DNA of 48,420 bases from an uncultured Chloroflexota bacterium (GCA_913043205.1 CAJWLF010000016.1:1-48420); one strand, 5' to 3'; shown: positions 8,193-16,952, counted from the first letter of the stretch. Numbers and translations are program-made. Notes: a model not told the origin generated them from the sequence alone.

Positions 8193-9026
8193 TCAATCGT
8201 AATCAGTCAAATCAACCCCTGCTAACTCTGCCCACTCAGCCAAGCGAAGCGAGGACGCCGAGCCACCTCTACGCACGTTTACTATTTCCGCAATAATAGC
8301 CACCGCAATTTCTTCAGGCGTTTGGCTACCTATATCTATCCCTATCGGAGCAAACACCCTATCGAAGTACACCGGAGACACCCGGTCTGCAATCAGATTT
8401 TTATATACCATCAGCACCCGCCTACGGCTGCCTATCATACCGATATATCTAGCTCTTTTCGTGACAATCTGCCTCAAAGCCTGTTCATCAAAAGCGTGTG
8501 CACGGGTAACCAATACCACATAGGTTTGTGAGTCCAGAATCTGGTTGGATAACGCGTCATCAATCTCCGCCGAAACTACCCGATCTACCTCAGGAAAGCG
8601 TTGCTCGTTTGCATAATCCACTCGATCATCGATCACTGTTACCTCTAGCCCCATCAGTTTCCCCATCCTCGCGAGGGGAACCGCTATATGACCTGCGCCA
8701 ACAATTATCAGATGCTCCGAAGGCAACAAAACGTCAAAGAACACTTCAAACGCTGACTCGCGCCGCCGGGACACTATAGAGCCATCATCACCGTATGCTC
8801 TGTACTGAGCCTTGCCATCAGCTAACACCGAGAGAGCTTCTTGTTCGATGTTGTGTGCCAGAGAGCCATTTCCTATATCTCCTAAAGCCTGCTTTCCAGG
8901 TTGAACAAGCAGCCTTCCGCCAGACAATAGCTCAACATCGCAGCCCGCCCTGAGCACTGTGGCAAGAACTGCAGAATCCCTATTCTTAAGAATTCGCCGT
9001 ATTTCGACAAGTATTTCTCGGCTCAG
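8193..9026 (-). CDS. XdhC/CoxI family protein, probable CTG start
   Basis: The C-terminal Rossmann domain (XdhC_C) is clear: IIVGAGHIAVPLA, then VTVIDDR, RFPEVD, VLVTRAH, YIGMIGSRRR and PIGIDIGSQTPEEIAVAI. XdhC-type proteins insert or sulfurate the molybdenum cofactor of xanthine/CO-dehydrogenase-type hydroxylases. Starting at the first standard codon (GTG 8957) would cut off a segment reading EILVEIRRILKNRDSAVLATV. That segment matches the start of the XdhC N-domain. In that frame the only plausible initiator is a CTG at 9026 overlapping the TGA of the upstream gene (CTGA). I therefore annotate 277 aa from CTG, by analogy to ATGA coupling. Confidence 0.75.
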   Translation of the reverse strand: MSREILVEIRRILKNRDSAVLATVLRAGCDVELLSGGRLLVQPGKQALGDIGNGSLAHNIEQEALSVLADGKAQYRAYGDDGSIVSRRRESAFEVFFDVLLPSEHLIIVGAGHIAVPLARMGKLMGLEVTVIDDRVDYANEQRFPEVDRVVSAEIDDALSNQILDSQTYVVLVTRAHAFDEQALRQIVTKRARYIGMIGSRRRVLMVYKNLIADRVSPVYFDRVFAPIGIDIGSQTPEEIAVAIIAEIVNVRRGGSASSLRLAEWAELAGVDLTDYD

Positions 9027-9352
9027 CGATCTACTACCTTAGAAGCAGGCCAAACCTCGATATGAACGTCCACCGTCCCTCCACAAACATCACCTTCACC
9101 TTTTAAATCATCGACCAAATCAATAGCTATCAGCCTGTTCCCACCATCCCTTAACGCATAGGCTGCCTCTTTCCAGACATCCGCCTCAACACACCCACCA
9201 CCAACAGTACCCAACCCCGATCCATCCTCAAAAACCAACATCCGAGCGCCAGTCTTTTGCGGTGTAGACCCTCGAGCTCCTACTATGGTCGCCATGGCCA
9301 CATCCTGACCAAGAGAATTTCGCCGCAGAATTTCTTTGATTATTCGCTTCAT
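9023..9352 (-). CDS. XdhC N-domain-only protein
   Basis: A 109-aa stand-alone XdhC/CoxI N-terminal domain. It opens with an amphipathic helix (KRIIKEILRR), then MATIVGARGSTPQKTGARML, then the conserved cysteine motif GTVGGGCVEADV and a late GDVCGG. The longer XdhC that follows keeps a diverged copy of this domain (no GGGCVE motif), so the pair splits the function over two chains. It heads the minus-strand unit xdhC-N, xdhC, polA. No molybdenum hydroxylase gene lies in the window, so the client enzyme is encoded elsewhere. Confidence 0.85.
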   Translation of the reverse strand: MKRIIKEILRRNSLGQDVAMATIVGARGSTPQKTGARMLVFEDGSGLGTVGGGCVEADVWKEAAYALRDGGNRLIAIDLVDDLKGEGDVCGGTVDVHIEVWPASKVVDR

Positions 9353-9381
9353 GCCATCATGTCCATGCCAACACCAAGTCT

Positions 9382-9408
9382 CCTTCGCCTGGATTGTACA
9401 GGCGAAGG
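9382..9408. repeat. perfect inverted repeat in divergent promoter region
   Basis: CCTTCGCCTG, a 7-nt loop, then CAGGCGAAGG: a perfect 10-bp stem with no T-run after it. It lies 30 nt upstream of the xdhC-N start and about 90 nt upstream of mutM. It could be an operator for a dimeric regulator or a leader hairpin of the xdhC transcript. It lacks the uridine tract of a terminator in either direction. Confidence 0.55.
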
Positions 9409-9496
9409 GCCAAATTGTATTGAGGGATCAGTCTTCAATAACCGATGTTCACAGATTTAATTAAACATATATATTACCAGCTAAAGAGTAGAAACC

Positions 9497-10306
9497 TTGC
9501 CTGAATTGCCAGAAGTGGAAACTGTTGTATCGGGCCTTCGCAAGCATGCCATCAATCTGCAAATTACCCATATTCACGCTTCGGATGAGAAGCTAGCTCA
9601 TATAGCACAAATGACTGATCTTATCGGCAAAACAATCGTATCCATAGATCGCAGAGGGAAATTCATCAACTTTTTACTCGACGACCGCAGGGTTCTTCAA
9701 ATTCACTTAATGATGTCGGGGCGATTATTCCTTCGGCACCCCAAAAGCCCTGAGGATCCATGGACACGTTTTCTTATAACACTCACCGACGGATTCCAAA
9801 TACGGCTTTCAGATCCACGGCGGTTTGGATTGGTGTCCGTCCTGTCAAACCATGAATATATATTATTTCAACATCGTCTTGGCCCAGAACCACTATCACG
9901 CGAATTCACCACTCGCTTACTTGCCAAACGTTTAGCAAACCGAAAAATAGCCATAAAATCAGCACTTTTAGACCAGACTATAATTGCCGGCATAGGAAAC
10001 ATATACGCAGACGAAGCTCTGTGGCACGCACGAGTGCACCCGGAGACTCCAGCCGGATCAGCCACTCCTAACAACCTCAAAAGGCTACATCGAGGAATTC
10101 GCAGAGCGCTCAAGGAAGGGTTGGAACATGGGGGAACCACTTTTGGAATATATGCCAACGCAGTTGGGCAAACCGGAAACAACCAACAACATCTGAATGT
10201 CTTCCGCAGAACCGACAAATCGTGCCTTAGATGCCGAACGAATATTTGCAAGGTTGTTGTAGGGGGAAGATCTAGCCATTACTGCCCTAAATGCCAAGCA
10301 AAATGA
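9497..10306 (+). CDS. mutM: formamidopyrimidine-DNA glycosylase (Fpg/MutM)
   Basis: A 269-aa bifunctional glycosylase/AP lyase that removes 8-oxoguanine and other oxidised purines. It starts at a TTG, which is required because the next residues are P2-E3-L-P-E-V-E, with P2 the Schiff-base nucleophile and E3 catalytic. The DRRGKF lysine (K55), the helix-two-turn-helix region (IIAGIGNIYADEALW) and a C-terminal zinc finger of four cysteines (CLRC and CPKC pairs) are all present. It stands alone on the plus strand, convergent with the sugar-kinase gene. Confidence 0.96.
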   Translation: MPELPEVETVVSGLRKHAINLQITHIHASDEKLAHIAQMTDLIGKTIVSIDRRGKFINFLLDDRRVLQIHLMMSGRLFLRHPKSPEDPWTRFLITLTDGFQIRLSDPRRFGLVSVLSNHEYILFQHRLGPEPLSREFTTRLLAKRLANRKIAIKSALLDQTIIAGIGNIYADEALWHARVHPETPAGSATPNNLKRLHRGIRRALKEGLEHGGTTFGIYANAVGQTGNNQQHLNVFRRTDKSCLRCRTNICKVVVGGRSSHYCPKCQAK

Positions 10307-10374
10307 TATTTTGTTCCCATACACAGGCAAATCACTGGCCAAATCAGACGTCTTTATCCAGTTAAATACAAAAC

Positions 10375-11217
10375 TTAAATCGTACGCCCGCGCATACGTA
10401 GGCGAACACTTTCTTCGTCACCTATCCCTTCCAACCCTACACCCTCTATCAGTAAAGAGGCAGATGCCGAAGCAAAGCGACAAGCCTCCACTGGGGATCC
10501 TGTACGCCGATATTCAAGCAAAAAAGCAGCTGCAAACCCGTCTCCTGCTCCGGTTTGATCAGTTTCCACTGTCCGATATGCCGGGACATGATATTGTCTA
10601 GTCCCTTCATAAATATCTGCACCTAATTCGGCTCGCGTCACCACGGATAGTCGCGCGTTTCGAACATACTTATCCATCTCTTCTGGCGATACGGGATCAT
10701 GTTCGCTAAAAACCAGGACATCCGCCCGATCTAGCACATCCTCACATTGCTCCCATTTTCGTTGACTAATAAGCCCATTCTCCCCTCGTTCGCGCAGCCA
10801 ACCCTGCGGTGTAACCCCAATTAATGATCCAGGATCGACAGCTTGCGTCATCTCTGCAGGCACCTCCCCCGTCAGTGGGCCCAAATGAACAATGGGTGAC
10901 TTAAGCCATTCTGAAGGAATTTTGTCTACAGTGATAGAAGTCCCCAGTGCACGGCAATACTGTGTTCGGCCCTCCGATTGATAAATATTCTCATAAACAG
11001 TTGTTACCGGAGATTCCACCCAGTGCATAAGCGCTCCAGGAAATATCGCTTGCACCGAAGGTCGATCTTCTGCCGATACAGCAGTAACAACTCCCAACTT
11101 AGCACCAAGTCGTAGTGCCGTAACTCCGGCAAAAGACACAGTGCCACCGAATCGATAGCCGTGATCTGCTACATCCTTCACCACATGGCCCAACATCAAA
11201 TATTCAACATCCATCAT
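10375..11217 (-). CDS. PfkB-family carbohydrate kinase
   Basis: A 280-aa ribokinase-like kinase. The N-terminal substrate region contains FGGTVSFAGVTALRLGAKLG. The C-terminal signature is TDQTGAGDGFAAAF, with the catalytic Asp of the GAGD anion hole. It is shorter than typical PfkB enzymes (300-330 aa), mainly in the lid region. Its start lies 14 nt downstream of the jag stop, so it is the last gene of the rpmH-rnpA-yidD-yidC-jag operon. That position is often taken by a tRNA-modification GTPase. Substrate cannot be assigned. Confidence 0.85.
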   Translation of the reverse strand: MMDVEYLMLGHVVKDVADHGYRFGGTVSFAGVTALRLGAKLGVVTAVSAEDRPSVQAIFPGALMHWVESPVTTVYENIYQSEGRTQYCRALGTSITVDKIPSEWLKSPIVHLGPLTGEVPAEMTQAVDPGSLIGVTPQGWLRERGENGLISQRKWEQCEDVLDRADVLVFSEHDPVSPEEMDKYVRNARLSVVTRAELGADIYEGTRQYHVPAYRTVETDQTGAGDGFAAAFLLEYRRTGSPVEACRFASASASLLIEGVGLEGIGDEESVRLRMRGRTI

Positions 11218-11231
11218 CTAGCCCTCCACCA

Positions 11232-12074
11232 TCACACTTTAGGGCCCACCACAACATGCCTATCTCGCCCCTCACCTATACTATAAGTTCGAACATCTGG
11301 GTCATCTGCTAAAGCAACATGAACTAAACGGCGCTCGTATGGCGACATTGGCTCCATAGAAGATGGCTCTTGTGAACTGCGCACATCAGTTGCGACGTCC
11401 TCGGCCAGTCTGCGGATTTCTTTTTCCCGTTCACTTCTATGACCGTTGACATCAAAAGTCACACGAACGCTCCGCTGGGCTGTGCGACTTATCATTGTAT
11501 TTAGAAGAAAGCCAAAGGATCGCAAGGTCTCACCACCACGGCCAATCAGTGGCCGCAACTCCTCAGGATCAGAACTTGTTACATTAAAAACCGGAGTCTC
11601 CCCTTTCACATACTCAACTGAAGCTTCAACTTCAAACCCCATACGCGCCACAATGCCCTCAATCAGTTCGGTAGCAATTTGGGCTATTTCTTCGTCCGAG
11701 ATCAAGTCTTCTCCGTCTTCTACATCAGCCCATCCTTCAGCCTTACTTCCCGCACTACTCGCTTCAAAATCGCGGCTAGAATTATCGTCAGGGACATTTT
11801 TTAGTGGATCGTCCCCAGCCGCAGACTCATCTTGGGAAGATACTGACGAAACATCGTCATACCCCACAACTTCCCGGTCATCATGGTCATATGGCTGTTC
11901 ACGTAAACTAACCGATACTCGAGCTTCACGAGACCCCAAACCCAAAACCTTGCCCGGCGATCCCGCATCCAAAATCTTTATATCTACTTGGTCTAAGGTA
12001 GCGTTTAATTTCACCAAAGCCACCTTCACAGCCTCTTCTACAGTACGAGCATTACTTTCTACTTTTTTAGCCAC
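11232..12074 (-). CDS. jag: Jag/KhpB-type RNA-binding protein
   Basis: A 280-aa protein with the Jag three-domain plan. The Jag_N domain (NARTVEEAVKVAL to GKVLGLGSREA) is followed by an acidic Ser/Asp-rich linker of about 75 residues. Next comes a type II KH domain with the GRGGETL loop, then an R3H domain (PYERRLVHVALADD, then a C-terminal R-x-x-H). These proteins bind RNA and act in envelope and division control next to YidC. The GTG at 12072-12074 has GGAGG at 7 nt, inside the end of yidC, with an 8-nt overlap. The longer frame to 12140 lacks such a site. Confidence 0.93.
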   Translation of the reverse strand: MAKKVESNARTVEEAVKVALVKLNATLDQVDIKILDAGSPGKVLGLGSREARVSVSLREQPYDHDDREVVGYDDVSSVSSQDESAAGDDPLKNVPDDNSSRDFEASSAGSKAEGWADVEDGEDLISDEEIAQIATELIEGIVARMGFEVEASVEYVKGETPVFNVTSSDPEELRPLIGRGGETLRSFGFLLNTMISRTAQRSVRVTFDVNGHRSEREKEIRRLAEDVATDVRSSQEPSSMEPMSPYERRLVHVALADDPDVRTYSIGEGRDRHVVVGPKV

Positions 12075-13059
12075 GTCTTCGCCTCCGTCTGCGCCTGCGA
12101 CGCCTTTTGCGAGTTGGTACTTTATCCTGAGAATCGTCATCTATTTCCGAATTGGATTCGGATATTGCTTGAGAACCTTTTGCCGACACAACACTCGTCC
12201 CAGAACTCTGTGGAGCATATTTGCCAGCACCCATACTCCTAGCAAATTCAATAGCTTCAGGGCTCATATGTCGTTCAAATTTGCCTAATCCGCTCAAAAA
12301 GTATTGCTGGACTATTTGTATTACTGCCGCAAAAACCCAGTATAAAAGGATGCCTGAGAAGAAAACCCAACCTATGAAGACAAAAAACAATGGATACCAC
12401 TGCATAACTCTCTGCATCGTCGCCTGGGCCCCAGTAGGTTCTTGACTGGGGGTCACAGTCATATATGTCTGTATCCAAAAGGTTAGCCCGCCCAAAATAG
12501 CTAGAAAGGAAATGTACGTTGCAGGGTCCGGCCAATTTGAAGGCAACGCTGACCCAAAGTTGATAGTGCGGTCTATATCGGCCAAGTTAAACCACAAAAA
12601 GTTTTGATCCAGTAGCATGTATCCACCAGCATTCTTGCAGGAATTGTAAGCATCTGCTCCTATGCCCCCCCCAACTACTTGCAGAGTCTCTCCCTCAGGG
12701 CCAAGACATCCGCCTACTGTCAGCAAGGCACCATACATTGCGAGGAGTATGGGCATCTGCAGCAAAATAGGGAGGCACCCAGCCGCTGGATTCACTCCCT
12801 CTTTTTTATATAGCTCCATGGTCATTTGGGACTCTCGTTGCCGGTCCCCTTTAGCCCTCTTCTTGATGTCGGCAATAACGGGTTGTAAATCTTGAAGTTT
12901 CTTTTGAGACCGAATGCCCTTCACGGTTAATGGGAAAATCGCCAACCTCAGAAGTAAGGTGAAAACCAATATTGCTAGTCCATATCCGCCTACTCCATCC
13001 GCAATTAGTGTCAATAACTGCGTCATAGGATCTACCACATAGTCTTGCCATCCGGGCAT
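12067..13059 (-). CDS. yidC: YidC/Oxa1 membrane protein insertase
   Basis: A 330-aa short (Gram-positive/Oxa1-type) YidC without the large periplasmic domain. TM segments lie at about 20-45, 97-115, 185-205 and 225-255. The conserved positively charged groove region is LRLAIFPLTVKGIRSQKK, followed by a cytoplasmic helical hairpin. It inserts small membrane proteins with or without SecYEG. The C-terminus is a basic tail of 11 consecutive arginines, a likely ribosome-docking tail. Its start overlaps the yidD stop (TAATG). Confidence 0.95.
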   Translation of the reverse strand: MPGWQDYVVDPMTQLLTLIADGVGGYGLAILVFTLLLRLAIFPLTVKGIRSQKKLQDLQPVIADIKKRAKGDRQRESQMTMELYKKEGVNPAAGCLPILLQMPILLAMYGALLTVGGCLGPEGETLQVVGGGIGADAYNSCKNAGGYMLLDQNFLWFNLADIDRTINFGSALPSNWPDPATYISFLAILGGLTFWIQTYMTVTPSQEPTGAQATMQRVMQWYPLFFVFIGWVFFSGILLYWVFAAVIQIVQQYFLSGLGKFERHMSPEAIEFARSMGAGKYAPQSSGTSVVSAKGSQAISESNSEIDDDSQDKVPTRKRRRRRRRRRRRG

Positions 13060-13310
13060 TAGGCTAACCTCTCCTCTGAGTGATCTGGTAATGACGGATT
13101 CTTGGGGACCGGGTCATATCCGCCATCATGAAACGGATGACATCTCACAATCCGTGCTGCCGCCATCACCATCCCTTTTCTCACACCATGGATCAGAATG
13201 GCTTCTCGAGCATAGTTTGAGCAGGTAGGAACGAATCGGCACTGGCTACCAAGCATCGGCGATATAGAACACTGATAGGCTCGAATAAGCAGTAGCAAAA
13301 CATGTTTCAT
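13059..13310 (-). CDS. yidD: YidD membrane protein insertion efficiency factor
   Basis: An 83-aa protein starting at the ATG at 13308-13310; the open frame further upstream runs into rnpA. It has the family motifs [25 protein letters not shown] and [14 protein letters not shown], with the conserved cysteines. YidD is a small inner-membrane-associated protein that helps YidC-dependent insertion. It is sandwiched between rnpA (5 nt gap) and yidC (TAATG overlap). Confidence 0.95.
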   Translation of the reverse strand: MKHVLLLLIRAYQCSISPMLGSQCRFVPTCSNYAREAILIHGVRKGMVMAAARIVRCHPFHDGGYDPVPKNPSLPDHSEERLA

Positions 13311-13315
13311 CGAGA

Positions 13316-13660
13316 TCAACTCGCCAGGTAGGTGAGACTTTTGCGAACATATTGTCGCAATTCGCCAAAATTGCATGTAGCTGCCTCGAAAGCCGGATGC
13401 ACCACGATGTCTAACCGGACACTATTTCCACATGCCTCCAGCTGATACGCTGCCTTCAGACGGCGTTTGATTCGATTTCTGATCACTGCATTCCCCAAGC
13501 TTCGAGGAGTCACAATCCCCACTCTTAAGCCAGATTGAGCTCCACGATCCCTAAACACCTTCATTGGTCCCAATCGCATCACATTGCCCGCCGATCTAAC
13601 ACGACGGTACTCGCTCCCGGTCCGCAGCGTTTCCAGAACTGCACTTCCCTTGTTCAACAT
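13316..13660 (-). CDS. rnpA: ribonuclease P protein component
   Basis: A 114-aa basic protein. It has the RnpA features: an N-terminal [14 protein letters not shown], then [23 protein letters not shown], the RNR box that contacts the RNase P RNA and the pre-tRNA leader. It works with the rnpB RNA found at the right end of this window. It is the second gene after rpmH, in the usual order. Confidence 0.95.
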   Translation of the reverse strand: MLNKGSAVLETLRTGSEYRRVRSAGNVMRLGPMKVFRDRGAQSGLRVGIVTPRSLGNAVIRNRIKRRLKAAYQLEACGNSVRLDIVVHPAFEAATCNFGELRQYVRKSLTYLAS

Positions 13661-13704
13661 TTACTCCGGGTCCCTCAGGATGTCCCCACCGTGATACATT
13701 CAGA

Positions 13705-13839
13705 CTAAACTGTAAGTCGTCTCCGGCGGCGTTGCCTACGCCGACTGAGCACAGCTCGTCCGCTGCGTGTTCTCATACGCAGTCGAAATCCGTGTCGTCG
13801 CTTACGACGCCTAACTTTTGGCTGGTAGGTACGTTTCAC
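13705..13839 (-). CDS. rpmH: 50S ribosomal protein L34
   Basis: A 44-codon gene, below usual ORF cut-offs, read directly from the minus strand. It begins at a GTG with [18 protein letters not shown], then [14 protein letters not shown] and an arginine-rich end. This is the unmistakable L34 sequence, with a somewhat extended basic tail. It is the first gene of the rpmH-rnpA-yidD-yidC-jag operon. The 128 nt upstream of it, before the DUF503 stop, must hold the promoter. Unlike many genomes, dnaA is not next to it. Confidence 0.97.
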   Translation of the reverse strand: MKRTYQPKVRRRKRRHGFRLRMRTRSGRAVLSRRRQRRRRRLTV

Positions 13840-13967
13840 TGTCCAATAATTTCAAATAAGATCGCGCTTTAGAGCCGGTGTAAACATGTGTCCCTAAATT
13901 ACCCGGCCACATTCAAGTACCGCAATATAGCACTGACATGGCCAGCTAACAATGACAAATTGTTGAG

Positions 13968-14258
13968 TTATACCCCAAATATTTCTCTAGACTTCGATGT
14001 TAACTCTGCCTCAGGCGCAATACTCTCCAAATAATTCAACGTATTATCAAGAACTGCGTGTCCATGCCTACCCTCAGTAGTAACACACACCACTCCTATA
14101 AGCGCCGCATTACGTATTTCCAGACATCCCACCTCTGCTATAGCCACAGAATATTTTTGACGCACACGGCTTAGCATAGATTTGACCATACGTCGCTTTT
14201 CCTTAAGCGAATTACTGCCAAAGAAAACTATCTCAACCTTCATTACTGCCAAAATCAT
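13968..14258 (-). CDS. DUF503 family protein
   Basis: A 96-aa DUF503 (YlxP-like) protein. It has the N-terminal strand followed by SLKEKRRMVKSML, then VAIAEVG, and a C-terminal helix with LDNTLNYLES. I use the ATG at 14258, which gives the usual family N-terminus; an upstream TTG extends it by two residues. YlxP proteins are small and often linked to ribosome maturation genes such as rbfA, but here the gene sits before the rpmH operon. Function unknown. Confidence 0.85.
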   Translation of the reverse strand: MILAVMKVEIVFFGSNSLKEKRRMVKSMLSRVRQKYSVAIAEVGCLEIRNAALIGVVCVTTEGRHGHAVLDNTLNYLESIAPEAELTSKSREIFGV

Positions 14259-14355
14259 GAACAAATTCTACTAAGACTGCCAGACACCACCAAACATACT
14301 CTTAATCCATACAATCAAGATTTTGTAAGTCTATATGTGGCCAAAAAGGGGACAT

Positions 14356-15810
14356 ATGGTGTATAAGTCTATACGTGTGGGAATAGGGGCATTCCCTGAA
14401 TATGCCAAACAAACAGGTATGGTGTGGCTGTACCTTGCAATCACCCGGCAGGACTTTTCCTTGAGAATTCGCTCACGACGATGGCTATCACTTGGCATGG
14501 GGGTTAAGCGCTACGTACTGATCATATTCCTAGGCACATCATTGGTGGCGCTTGCAGGGGCCATGTTCCTCGCCTATGTATATAGAACTTTTGACGTCCC
14601 GGACTCCGCCGGATGGATAGTCTATGTCCTTACGCTACAGTGGATATCACACCCATGGCGAGAAATCGGCATAGGACTATTCGGTCTGGCTGTGATGATA
14701 GGAGGCGGTTTGTTGCTATTCAGATCACTCCTGAGCGTCGTTATCCGGCCCGGAGAAGATTTGGCCGAAATCGTTTATCGGGGGCGCAAGCTACAGCGTG
14801 GCCCACGCATCGTTAGTATCGGAGGAGGTACTGGCCAGGGAATATTACTCCGTGGCTTAAAAGAGCAGTCGGCAAACCTGACAGCAATCGTTACCGTGGC
14901 AGACGATGGCGGGAGCTCAGGAAGATTACGAAAAGATTTTCAGCTTGTTGCCCCAGGAGACCTCCGAAACTGCCTTACATCCTTAGCCGACTCCGAATCA
15001 TTGATGACACGATTAGTCGATTATCGTTTCTCAGGAGGGGAAGGACTAGAAGGGCACAGCCTAGGGAATTTGCTGCTGGCAGCAATGAGGGACATCGAAG
15101 GTAGCATGGACAAAGGAATTGAGAGCCTGAGCGAGGTTCTTCGTATACACGGGAAGATTGCCCCTTCGACTATGGAAGACGTCCACCTAGCTGCTGAATT
15201 AGAAGATGGAACAACTGTAATAGGTGAATCCCGAATTGGAGGTCGAGGGTCCATCAAAAGAGTGTTTTTGCAACCAAGAAATGTCATTGCTAACGATGAA
15301 GCTGTGTCGGCCCTTCTGGCCGCCGACATAATAGTTATAGGGCCTGGTAGTGTGTACACAAGTATACTTCCTAACCTACTGGTAGGTGAGTTATCCCGTG
15401 CGATACGCGCCTCACAGGCAGTCAAAATATACGTCTGCAATGTTGCCACTGAGCCAGGAGAGACGGACCGATTCAGCACTGAAGACCACGTGCGTGTGCT
15501 TCATAACCATGTCGCCCCAGGGCTGTTCCAATTTGTTTTAGCGAATAGTTACACAGGTGCAGAGATGCCAAATCATAGACGCGCAGCAACGTTCGTACAA
15601 GCTTCAGCAAAGGACCAAGCAACACTCGGGTCACAGGGGCTTGAAGTGATAACCACTGACGTTCTGAATCATGCAGAACCAGAACATCACGACCCCACAC
15701 GGTTGGCTAACGCAATAATGGAAATCCATGCTAGTGCATCTGGATCGTCTCAAATATTAGCTTTCTCTAGGCTCGACCAAACCCGCAATCAATCAGGCAT
15801 CGACAGATAA
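14356..15810 (+). CDS. yvcK: YvcK/CofD-like UDP-GlcNAc-binding protein
   Basis: About 484 aa. The N-terminal 130 residues hold two membrane segments (about 52-75 and 108-130). The YvcK (gluconeogenesis factor) domain follows: IVSIGGGTGQGILLRGL, TVADDGGSSGRLR, PGDLRNCL, LEGHSLGNLLLAAM, and a late GPGSVYTSILPNLLV. YvcK proteins bind UDP-sugars and are needed for envelope and carbon balance. The start is uncertain. ATG 14356 has AGGGG at 5 nt; an ATG at 14335 and a methionine near residue 49 are alternatives. A near-repeat (TAAGTCTATA) spans this region at 14326 and 14364. Confidence 0.9.
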   Translation: MVYKSIRVGIGAFPEYAKQTGMVWLYLAITRQDFSLRIRSRRWLSLGMGVKRYVLIIFLGTSLVALAGAMFLAYVYRTFDVPDSAGWIVYVLTLQWISHPWREIGIGLFGLAVMIGGGLLLFRSLLSVVIRPGEDLAEIVYRGRKLQRGPRIVSIGGGTGQGILLRGLKEQSANLTAIVTVADDGGSSGRLRKDFQLVAPGDLRNCLTSLADSESLMTRLVDYRFSGGEGLEGHSLGNLLLAAMRDIEGSMDKGIESLSEVLRIHGKIAPSTMEDVHLAAELEDGTTVIGESRIGGRGSIKRVFLQPRNVIANDEAVSALLAADIIVIGPGSVYTSILPNLLVGELSRAIRASQAVKIYVCNVATEPGETDRFSTEDHVRVLHNHVAPGLFQFVLANSYTGAEMPNHRRAATFVQASAKDQATLGSQGLEVITTDVLNHAEPEHHDPTRLANAIMEIHASASGSSQILAFSRLDQTRNQSGIDR

Positions 15811-15950
15811 TTTTTAACCCATAAACAGTCCAATAAGTTGAATATGCCTGTTAAACTGGTATTTCGTCTTCTTCGGACAGGTCAGCCAGGTCCGCTTGGC
15901 GTCCCAAATCCGAACATGCTTATTCTGAATTTATTGGGAAGGACTACAAA

Positions 15951-16952
15951 GTGCGCGTCGCAATAAATGGCTTTGGACGTATTGGCCGATTAGTTTACAG
16001 AACGCTGCGCCACCGTCGTCCAGAAATCGAAGTTGTTGCAATCAATGATTTGACCGACCCTGGTACAAATGCACATTTGTTGAAATATGACAGCAACTAC
16101 GGACAGCTGGACGCAACAATAGAAAGCGGGGAAGACTTTATTTCTGTAGATGGACAGCACATTTCAATTTTTGCACAACGAGAATGGGAAAAGCTTCCCT
16201 GGCATCGCCTAGATATAGACGTCACAATCGAGTCTACGGGATTCGGCGCAAAGCGCGAGTTGGCAGCAAAACACCTAGAAGCTGGATCGAACAAAGTCAT
16301 AATATCTGCTCCTTCCAATGATGCAGACATAATGGTGGTACTGGGAGTCAACGAAGATGCTTACGATCCAGCAAACCACGCTATAATTTCAAATGCTTCA
16401 TGCACTACAAACGGACTAGCTCCAGCGGTAAAAGTAGTGCATGACACATTCGGAATAGTCAAGGGACAGATGACTACCGTGCACGCATACACCGGAACAC
16501 AATCCGTCGTAGACACGGCCCAAAACGACCTCCGGGACGCTCGTGCAGCCGCACTGAACATTGTGCCAGCGGCCACGGGAGCAGCAAGGGCCATAGGACA
16601 AGTAATCCCTACCCTAAACGGTAAACTGGATGGAGCAGCATATAGAGTTCCTACTTCAACTGTATCGATAGTTGAATTTGTAGTACTTCTTACACAAGAG
16701 ACTTCTGCCGAAGCCATCAATAATGCATTAAGGGAAGCTGCATCTACCAACCTGAAAGGTATCCTGTCTGTTTCGGACGAACCACTAGTGTCAAGCGATT
16801 TGCGAGGTAACGAACATTCTTCAATTGTTGACTCAGCAAGCACTATGGTCGTAGATGGAAATTTAGCCAAGGTATCAGCGTGGTACGACAACGAATGGGG
16901 ATACGCTTCGCGACTAGCAGATATAACGCACTATGTTGGCTCTAGCACCTAA
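15951..16952 (+). CDS. gap: glyceraldehyde-3-phosphate dehydrogenase, type I
   Basis: A 333-aa NAD-dependent GAPDH. The N-terminal dinucleotide site is INGFGRIGRLVYR with INDLTD. The catalytic loop is SNASCTTNGLAP with C151, and the C-terminal substrate motif is YDNEWGYASRLAD. It starts at a GTG with GGAAGG about 9 nt upstream. It is followed 39 nt later by pgk, so the two form a glycolysis/gluconeogenesis unit, and yvcK just upstream fits a central-carbon theme. Confidence 0.97.
   Translation: MRVAINGFGRIGRLVYRTLRHRRPEIEVVAINDLTDPGTNAHLLKYDSNYGQLDATIESGEDFISVDGQHISIFAQREWEKLPWHRLDIDVTIESTGFGAKRELAAKHLEAGSNKVIISAPSNDADIMVVLGVNEDAYDPANHAIISNASCTTNGLAPAVKVVHDTFGIVKGQMTTVHAYTGTQSVVDTAQNDLRDARAAALNIVPAATGAARAIGQVIPTLNGKLDGAAYRVPTSTVSIVEFVVLLTQETSAEAINNALREAASTNLKGILSVSDEPLVSSDLRGNEHSSIVDSASTMVVDGNLAKVSAWYDNEWGYASRLADITHYVGSST

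Noticed and set aside
11446-12288. 280-aa plus-strand ORF
   Set aside because: Antisense shadow of jag and the end of yidC; low-complexity Ser/Thr composition.
15021-15479. 152-aa minus-strand ORF
   Set aside because: Antisense shadow of yvcK without family motifs.
15844-15966. 40-aa ORF overlapping the gap start
   Set aside because: No ribosome-binding site, no recognisable motif, and it runs 16 nt into gap.
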